Assembly (NCBI GenBank): GCA_024509875.1
Contig: JAMPIV010019857.1
Span: 496,001-560,000, forward strand
Direction: 5' to 3'
DNA from: Oreohelix idahoensis
Taxonomy: Eukaryota > Mollusca > Gastropoda > Stylommatophora > Oreohelicidae
Length of the DNA stretch: 64,000 nucleotides
Under the pieces are notes generated by a model, which made no database searches, was not told where the DNA came from, and saw only the letters and a list, made by a program, of their open reading frames with translations. Shown piece by piece: positions 56,601-64,000 of the stretch. Position 1 is the stretch's first letter. Every line of letters starts with the position of its first letter. The translations under genes were made by a program, and so were the position numbers.

Positions 56601-57974
56601 AGCATAAACAGTAGATACAAGATGAAAGAAGGTAACATGATCTGATAATTATAGTGAGCATCATTTGCTGCGATGGCGTAGATTATTTCATCAGTCAGGA
56701 ACTCTGTCGCAGAATTTAATTACCATTGTTTTACACCTCCTTGACCGTTTCTTTAGCTTCATTACACTTTCTTGCCCTATTCAGTTGCTTGTGTATGTTG
56801 CTAACATTAATAAATGGTTGTCTCTTAAATGTCTTTTGTCTTTTCTTACTTATTGATAAAAATCATTTAAAAAAAACAACAACTTTGTCATTCATTTACA
56901 TCCCAGTAAAGTGAAAAATTAACATTAAGTTCAAGGGTTGTATTTTGTCTGCCTGTGCGGTAAGACAAGGGCAATTTTCAGATGAATGTTTATGTGAAAA
57001 TGGAAATAGAGAAACAGTAATGTCTTGTTTTTTATTTTTTTTTTAACATGAAATTTTCTTTGCATAACTATCACAGTTTTAATCGGATACGTCCTTCTTA
57101 TGCTTCCAAAATGTGAAGCATCCATGCACAGAATAAAACCACTGAAAAAATTCACCCGCTTTTACACACACACACAAGCATTTCTGATCCACGTATTTGT
57201 ATATATCTTTGTAAACTTTTGAACTTCACAATTTTGCTTATTTTCTGAGTTCATGTCAAACAATCAGTAAATAAATGTTAAAATCTCTTCTTATTTGCTA
57301 ATTTCTTAACAATTAATAAATAGTTCTAAAAAAAATTCCTAAATGCCTGACTCCAGTCTATGTGGACTTGGGGTGATCCACTGGAATTTAGAATTACAGT
57401 TAGAAACTCCTGACACTTTTTTTTTCAGCCTAAATGCAAAGCACATTTAACGTTCTCCTTTAAACCACATGGAACAGTGACATTGTCCAGAACAGCTTAA
57501 CATCTAAACTATTCTGGGAAATGGCAATTTACAACAGAGGGATGGATGCTGCTGATGAAATAAATAAAATGGCATCAGAGGAGAGGCATCATTCTCAAAT
57601 TAGGCTGCTTATGGTACTACACTGGTTGTATGACTGGAAACAGATATCCCCACAGAGAAATAATAAATGCAAAGGGTTAAAAGAGAAAAACTAAACATAC
57701 CAGCAGCAGAAATAAATTTGGTAACCAAAAAAAAAAACAAAGACTGATAAACAGAGATTAGTCAAGACCATCTGGAAAAAGCCAAAATCGTATCTGTGTT
57801 ATGTTCTTGTGGCGTAGCTGTATTTAAGAACCAATGAAATTTATTCATGCTGATATATAGTACATATATTTTCAAACAACTGTTACAAAATGAATGCCTG
57901 GCACTCCACCCCCCTACCCCCTTATTCCATTTATTGTTTCAAGTCTACAACACTCTTAACATTTTATTTCACAT

Positions 57975-58055
57975 ATAAATGAGTTAACAACGTGTGACAG
58001 TCATAATGAGTTAACAACATGTGACAGTCATAATGAGTTAACAACGTGTGACACA
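57975..58055. repeat. 27-bp tandem repeat, three units
   Basis: aatgagttaacaacgtgtga plus cagtcat, three times with one change. Confidence 0.85.
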
Positions 58056-58431
58056 TATTGTATTTATTTTTATTACTTAATGAGTTAAAAAATAAAAATG
58101 AACTAACTTTCCTAACAAACAAAGAGGGAAGCCCATGGCCTGTGAATAGTAAATAATAATAATATCTAGTTTTCTACTTTTTATTTTTCATAAGTGTCTG
58201 TAACATGCCTGTTATGTTTATTATTTACTTTTCTAAGCCAACATTTCTCAAACCTGTTCCTTTTGATTCATTTGTCATTATTTTTCAGACGAGAATAAAT
58301 TTGCTATGGCCAAAACCAACACTTTTCTTTTTGTTAAAGTTTGTATTTTGTGCACATTATTTTGTTGTGACTATTCATAGCTTATCTTTGTGGTGCTTTT
58401 GACTAACAATTAATCTTTATCTTCTGTTCAA

Positions 58432-58433
<2 letters not shown>

Positions 58434-58504
<71 letters not shown>
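58434..58504. repeat. (TA)n microsatellite
   Basis: About 35 uninterrupted TA units. Confidence 0.95.
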
Positions 58505-58505
<1 letters not shown>

Positions 58506-58811
58506 TACAACATGCGTGGTTTTATTTAACTTGGATGCATTTTTGTGCATCATAATGTTTGTAGTTAAATGTGACACTAATAAATCAGCATTCATTGGGT
58601 ATGTGTCTAGTGCGTCGGGTGCCATATAAATTACCCACACATATGGTACGCTTTCTGCCTGCCCAAAAGCCCTGACACAAACAAGCCCCTCACTATTTAA
58701 AGCACAGATGTTGCATAGTTTCCCACTAATCATACGTTTGTTATTTTTCACACCAAAAACTGGGGACAATTTATCATTGCTTCCCTTTGAAATGGATAAG
58801 AAATAGAGCAT
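58505..58811 (-). other. Unassigned open frame, about 100 codons
   Basis: Minus-strand frame with MLYFLSISKGSNDKLSPVFG, KLCNICALNSEGLVCVRAFG and VPYVWVIYMAPDALDTYP before running into the TA tract. The composition is protein-like, with Cys and aromatic residues, but I recognise no family. It may be a transposon relic or chance. 58812-59590 shows nothing else. Confidence 0.3.
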
Positions 58812-59599
58812 TACGGGAACAGCAGGGATATTTCATGGATGCCAAAAAGTCTCAGTGTTACACCTCTACAACTCTGGTCGCAACCTTCCGGGCAAACAAA
58901 TGATCCTAAATGCTTGCTGTCACTCTATTCAGTGAAATTTTACATCACTTCTACAAGCCATATAGTGGCTATTATTACATCACTAAAACTTGATGTCAAT
59001 TCTGAAGTTCAGAACCAAATGTTGACTAATATTTCATTAATGATATCACAAAACGGTTTGTTTTTTCGCAATTATATGAAATGTATTTTAAAATGCTTTG
59101 TAACGAACTGAGTGGTTTGTAGTTAACTATGTAACTGCAACATCTATGCTGGATGCTCGCCATAGGAAATTTTTTTTTTTTTTGAGAGAAGAAAAATGGA
59201 GGAAGACACTCCAATAGCTGAAATAATAAATGCAATCATGGTTAATATACAGTGCTGTTGCTAAATACAAACCCAAAATACCTGAATGGAAGCTGTATGG
59301 TTGGGAATGCCTGAAGATATAGAAACGAGAACTGTAAGTAAGAGAGAAGAAAAAAAAAATACAAGTCACTTGTGGGCTTTTGGCCATTCTGAATGCATTG
59401 GTATACTGAAAAAATGAGGACAAAAATTCAGGAGATAGTAAGAAGTGAACCACCATTAAAGCCCTGTTCTTTTCAAGTGAAATTTTAGTAAATTTGCTCA
59501 AGAATTTTGCAACTGATTATGTTTCATAAAAATAAATAATTTCATTAAATTAATATTAATCCACACTTAAATTATTTTCACTGCCTTTTCTTACAGATT

Positions 59600-59770
59600 T
59601 ATAAAATTTATACAAGACAACAGGAGGCTGAGACGCTTGGGAGTCATGACCCAAGTGGGCCCGCCCCCCTTAGAGTGTAAAGGAGTATATCGGGCCGAAA
59701 CACTTGTCGGACGGGGGACTTCTTCTGATGATCAGATTGCTTCCTGTTGTATCGCTCTGTAAAGAGTTTC
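59600..59770 (+). repeat. Dispersed repeat fragment
   Basis: GC-richer patch with caacaggaggctgagacgct, gtatatcgggccgaaacact and ttctgatgatcagattgctt. A short relative, caacaggaggcaacctgatc, is at 30787-30815. Identity unknown. Confidence 0.45.
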
Positions 59771-59830
59771 CTATCATAATGCTCTACCATCATTAAAAAT
59801 TATGGTTACATTATTACCGAATGTCTAAAT

Positions 59831-59845
59831 CCCCCCCCCCCCCCT
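59831..59845. repeat. Poly-C run
   Basis: About 14 C. Confidence 0.85.
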
Positions 59846-60189
59846 CCATAAACAATACTGTCCAATACGAGACTTTTAAAATTGCAGACCATAACATTTT
59901 CTGTGCACTTCTGCTTTTCAGAAAATTAATATGTATTTCAGAGGTTGCAAAAGCATAATGAATGAACATGAAAATGCAAACAGAAATTGCATGCCGCACT
60001 GATGCTAAATAAAAGCTCAAAAATGCATGAAAAAGAAGAACCAAAGGAAAAAAAAAAACAGGTTTTAAAACTAGGCAAAAGCAGATCCCAAAAATGCTGA
60101 GAAGCATGTTTACAGATTATTAATAAACTGACAGCCTTTCCTGATGCTTCAGTGCATTTTGCATGCAGTTTCTTCAGCAGAACTTAACT

Positions 60190-60345
60190 ACAGTTACTAG
60201 GGTAAAATTTATATCTTAACAGTTCCTATGGTAAAGTTTATATCTTAACTACAGTTCCTGGGGTAAAGTTTATATTTTAACCCCTGTTTCTAGGGTAAAG
60301 TTTATATCTTAACTACAGTTCCTAGGGGAAAGTTTATATAAAGTC
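60190..60345. repeat. Tandem repeat, about 35-bp period, five units
   Basis: cagttcctagggtaaagttt plus atatcttaacta recurs with small changes. From 60346 to 61690 only AT-rich DNA with purine-rich patches is seen. Confidence 0.8.
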
Positions 60346-61689
60346 TCTACAAGGGAAGTTCGTATAAACTTCCTAAAGTAGGTTATTTACTGCCTATATA
60401 GAGAAGTTTATAGACACTTCCTAAAAATGAGTTTACAGACTTCTAGTGTGAATCTTACATAGAGAACAGCGAGAGAAAATATGAGAAAAAGGAATACACG
60501 AGTAAAAGAGAAAGTGAGAAAAAGTGATAGTGAGAACAGGAACAAGTGAAAGTGACAGTGGGAGTAAAAAAAAGAGAGAAGATGACAAAACAATAATAAA
60601 AGTGTGCAAGAATGTTACAGAGAAAAGTGAGAAGAGCAAATGATGACGATATTAAAAAGTATGAGCGAGAAAGTAGACTAAATATCTATTTCCCACACAC
60701 ACAAACGCACAGAATATAGAGAGAGGAAAAAAAAGTATGAGAGTGTGTATTGAAGAGTATACCATAATTTTAGAAATGATAGTCATCTATTATACAACTG
60801 ATTTAATATAACTTTGGCATTGATTCACATTTTCATATATTCAAAAGAATAACATGAACAGTTTATTTAATGCTTACTTTTCATTTTCTGACATCTCCTT
60901 AACATAGGCAAACCAGCAAGAAACCAAAATATAATGCAAACATAAACTTGATGCAGATAAAATGCAATCAGATTAACCCTTTACAACCTCTGAAATACAC
61001 AGACATATTTGTGTCCTAATTTTAATCTACAACACTAAGAACATAATTAAAATCAAACTGCATGCTTTTTTTTTGTGTGTGACAAATGAAATTGTGACAT
61101 TTGACTCGAGTTGTGTATTTTGACAAATCAGTCACACATAAATAGTCTACAAGCAACTTTCTCCCTCCCTTAATCAGATACACTGCTATATAATCAAATA
61201 TAAAATATATAATCAGCTATATACAGTGGACAGGACTCTGGCTGAACAGCAGGTAATGTTCTGGTACAGCATCCATGCCAGTCAGCCTGTCCTTCTATCA
61301 TGATTATGCAATCATGTATGGTGCTTCCAGCTCTAAAGAAATGCTCTGGAGAACAAGTGGTACCTGCATTAAGGGTCTCTCAGGCTGAGGTTCAGAAAGA
61401 GTGTGGCCCGGACAATGAACCCAAGCATGTGCAAGAAGATTGGTGAATATAATAAATGAACCAGTTTATCTACACAATCTCTAAAACCTTATTTAGCTTT
61501 CTACACAATTAATGAGGATGTAATCCTCCAGAACAGACCACCCCAAAGGAAGCTGCTAATCCTAAGCACTGAAAGCCATGATTGTAAATGCCAGGTTCAT
61601 GATCACATATGACAGACTTCTGTTGCGTATCTACTTAAAAAAATAAAAGTTCTCTAGAATTATAACTACAACGTATTACGACGCGCTGT

Positions 61690-61955
61690 GCAGCTCCCAG
61701 GGGTCTCTTCATGAGACAAAGATAGAATAGGACTACTTCTTCCTCTGGCATGTCATACATGGTGACTAATATGAGGTTATGCACCAGACTGGCAACCTCA
61801 TCATGGCAACCTCATCATGGCAACCTCATCATGTAGAACACCTTGCTACAGAAACCACTGCTACAAGAGCAACAGAGAATGCTTGGTGCAGGCTTCCTGC
61901 GAGGGAGGGGACCAACTGCAGTAGTGGCTCCATCTTCTATAAGAAGCAGAAAAGG
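61690..61955 (+). repeat. Rep-X copy, with triplicated 19-bp segment
   Basis: cagctcccaggggtctcttc, ctctggcatgtcatacatgg, gcaggcttcctgcgagggag in order. The piece ggcaacctcatcat is repeated three times at 61791-61835. 61956-62394 shows nothing else but short A runs. Confidence 0.8.
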
Positions 61956-62394
61956 ACAAATGAATGATTGAATGAATTATGAATAGCACTAGTTCGTGTG
62001 GGTTTACGAATACACATCTAAAGTGCACTCGGGGAAAAAAAAAAAAAAAAGGCAGTCAAGTTCTGTGGCTGAAGCACATTTTGAGTCAGTGAGTGTTAAA
62101 AAAAATTCACTACTGTCTAGAGTAGGAACCTAGAGTGTGGTAGGGATGCACTCATCAAAGCTGCCTCCTTGTCTACAACGGAATGGCTGATACTCTAGAC
62201 AATCAGATGTCAGGCCATCAATTGGCACACGTGTCCATGCCCAAGAACAGGAAGCTTACAAAAATAAGCACACAACAGTAAATCATCAGGCTAGATTAGA
62301 TCAGATCAAGTAAGATCAGAATTAGATCAGGCAAGATAAGGCTTATGATGATAAATGATATAATTCCTTAACAATCTTCACTGCTGTTTTTTTT

Positions 62395-62560
62395 TTTTTT
62401 TTTGCACTTTACTTTTGCATGCTGGTAAAGACTAGCAATACCAACCAGACCACATGGTCTTTGATACTTGGACATTAGCCCTAATATAACCAAAGACCCC
62501 GTGGTCTGGGGGTGAACAGAGTATGCCTCGCCAAAATGAAGCAACATTTTATCAAAACAA
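62395..62560 (-). repeat. Rep-Z copy 3
   Basis: Reverse-oriented relative of 17420-17960: ccacatggtctttgatactt, accccgtggtctgg, gcctcgccaaaatgaagcaa. Confidence 0.6.
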
Positions 62561-62724
62561 ACCTATGAAATTAGTGATAAAGGGAACTGTGTTATGATCA
62601 ACCCCGTGGGGGCGGCAAAAAAAAAAGTTTTGATATAGAAAACTACTAACACTCAACCATGTTTAGACAGTGCAGAGATGCTGAAGATGAAATGGGTTCA
62701 GCATAACACTTATCCCCCCCACGT

Positions 62725-62915
62725 AGTTCCCAGGGGTCTCTAAGGACACAAATGCTTCCTGAGGCATGTCGTATATAAGGTGACTTATTTGAGGCTACAC
62801 AACCTCACCATGTAAAACAAATTGCTACGGAAGCAACGGCTGTAAGAGCACATGAATGTTTTGTGCAGGCTTCCTGCAGCAGTGATGGCTCATGGGTAGC
62901 AAAAATGGAAAATGA
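62725..62915 (+). repeat. Rep-X copy
   Basis: cgtagttcccaggggtctct, gaggcatgtcgtatataagg, acaacctcaccatgtaaaac, tgcaggcttcctgcagcag. 62916-63320 shows nothing else. Confidence 0.8.
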
Positions 62916-63324
62916 TGACAATTATGGTTATTATTATTCCACCAGACCAACATACAAACAACATGAACCCTATGAGCCCTTCATGTCAGGACATCAAAAT
63001 AAAAAGCTGGAAGGAATCTGTGAAGTAGACTCCTTGAAAGAACATTTACTAGGCTTCTTCGGGCAGGTCAATGCATTTCTCCAAAATACTTACTATAAAA
63101 TAAAACTAAACAACACACAAAAATGAAGTAGATATGTAACTACGCTGTGTCATATTTCTATGACCAAATCACAGTCTCAAACTATAAACACATGAAAATG
63201 GTTTCCCCTTGAGATAATGGTATTTAATGAGTTTGGTCGTAGGTCAGACAAGATAGACAAAGAAGAATAATGGGAGTAGCTTGGGAAGACATCATCATCG
63301 TCATTTTCTTTAGCACTCCTTACA

Positions 63325-63725
63325 GACTGCAGCTGGTCTCCTTGCAGGAAGGAAAAGGGGGTAAAGGATCCCGTTACACGCCCATTGAGGCATATTGGGA
63401 ATATGGTGTTAGGCCCATATTTTCTTGACCATCGGCACACTTGAGGTGATGTGGTCAGCATCACGCCGGCCACCTTAACCTTCCCAGAGTTGCTCTGGTA
63501 CCCAGTTCATGAGGCTAGGTCGATCCCAGAGCCGTTTGAGGTCTAAAACAATCCCACCTCAACTGGGGGATCGAACCATGGACCACCGAGCCAGGAAGCC
63601 AATGCCTTGCAGTGGTGGTTCCTGTGGCAAACTGTTTTACATGATGGGGCTGCCAGCTCTATGCACCTCATATTAGTCACCTTGTACGACCTCCAGAGGG
63701 TGCTGTAGTCCTATATCCTGTCTTT
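63325..63725 (-). repeat. Rep-X copy split by SINE-C
   Basis: ctgcagctggtctccttgcaggaag ends at about 63350, and the rest (cagtggtggttcctgtggca, atgatggggctgccagct, agagggtgct) resumes at about 63608. The interruption is the SINE-C copy below. Confidence 0.75.
63355..63606 (-). repeat. SINE-C copy 2
   Basis: Reverse copy of 18083-18345: ttacacgcccattgaggcat, tggtgttaggcccatatttt, B box in gggggatcgaaccatgg, and head gaccaccgagccaggaagcc. Confidence 0.8.
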
Positions 63726-63796
63726 GTCTCTTTAGAGATCTCTGTCAACTACATGGAAGATATAGTAATTATTTACTTGGGACGACACGGTACATT

Positions 63797-64000
63797 TTTT
63801 TCTCTTTTTTTTCACGCACGCCCGCTACTACTCGAGGCGAAATCTCCAGTTAATATGTCTAACCTGAGACTGATTTTACGTGAGTATCCCTTTTTTCCCC
63901 TGTACAATGACAGGTGTCCTCTTGCCATTCAGGCAGATACTCGCCGATTTCGAAGGTACTCATTAGAACTGGGTCGGCTCAGGAGCCGTTAAGGTTATTC
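63797..64000 (-). repeat. SINE-B copy 2, cut by window edge
   Basis: A T-rich start (the A tail in reverse), then ctactactcgaggcgaaatc, tctaacctgagactgatttt and tagaactgggtcggctcagg match 20756-21124 in reverse. The head lies past 64000. Confidence 0.85.

Noticed and set aside
52496..64000. Upstream AP3D1 exons
   Set aside because: Looked for the conserved trunk text that should precede KYLGLLAMS on the minus strand; none seen, so they probably lie beyond the window.

Overview
This is a stretch of animal nuclear DNA, AT-rich, intron-rich and packed with transposable elements. The only host gene I can support is one interrupted gene on the minus strand: the delta subunit of the AP-3 adaptor complex (AP3D1, called garnet in flies). 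Fourteen exons lie between 52495 and 1045. Every join except one keeps reading phase, and about 645 codons are covered, from the late N-terminal alpha-solenoid to the lysine-rich hinge. The first part of the gene lies beyond 64000 and the ear domain lies before position 1. The mix of elements (Ty3/gypsy with SCAN-like Gag, mariner, hAT, piggyBac, CACTA-like, Kolobok/Mutator-like, several LINE and tRNA-SINE families) and the many introns suggest a large-genome invertebrate. I cannot fix the phylum.

Layout: the large introns are large because of nested insertions. The 12.6 kb intron (1255-13856) holds two copies of a CACTG-ended element with 3-bp target duplications. Copy 1 (1424-4519) is broken and itself carries a TA-flanked foldback and a TTAA-flanked MITE. 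Copy 2 (5955-8136, opposite strand) is almost intact and sits inside a 6.85 kb TTAA-flanked element with a decayed Mutator/Kolobok-like transposase (5580-12430). The 9.9 kb intron (20624-30558) holds a piggyBac relic split by a 6.06 kb LTR element (23998-30053, TSD ctgat). The 10.2 kb intron (37597-47839) holds a mariner split by a second member of the same LTR family (39107-46655, TSD gacac), whose long LTRs are nearly identical where they align. The 3.8 kb intron holds a 2.2 kb retroposon-like insertion and a SINE, both with clean TSDs.

The rest of the intronic DNA and the region above 52.5 kb is LINE 3'-end debris (at least four types), four tRNA-derived SINE families (three share a short core), a dispersed repeat called Rep-X here, minisatellites and long TA, GA, TG and poly-G tracts. 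No rRNA gene, functional tRNA gene or CRISPR array is seen.

The most novel items are the CACTG-ended family, whose protein looks like an undeclared DDE transposase with a cysteine insertion; the two pol-less LTR elements that both keep the same C-terminal tail; and the SINE core shared across families. All boundaries come from reading the sequence by eye; family names rest on motif recognition and have not been checked by database search.
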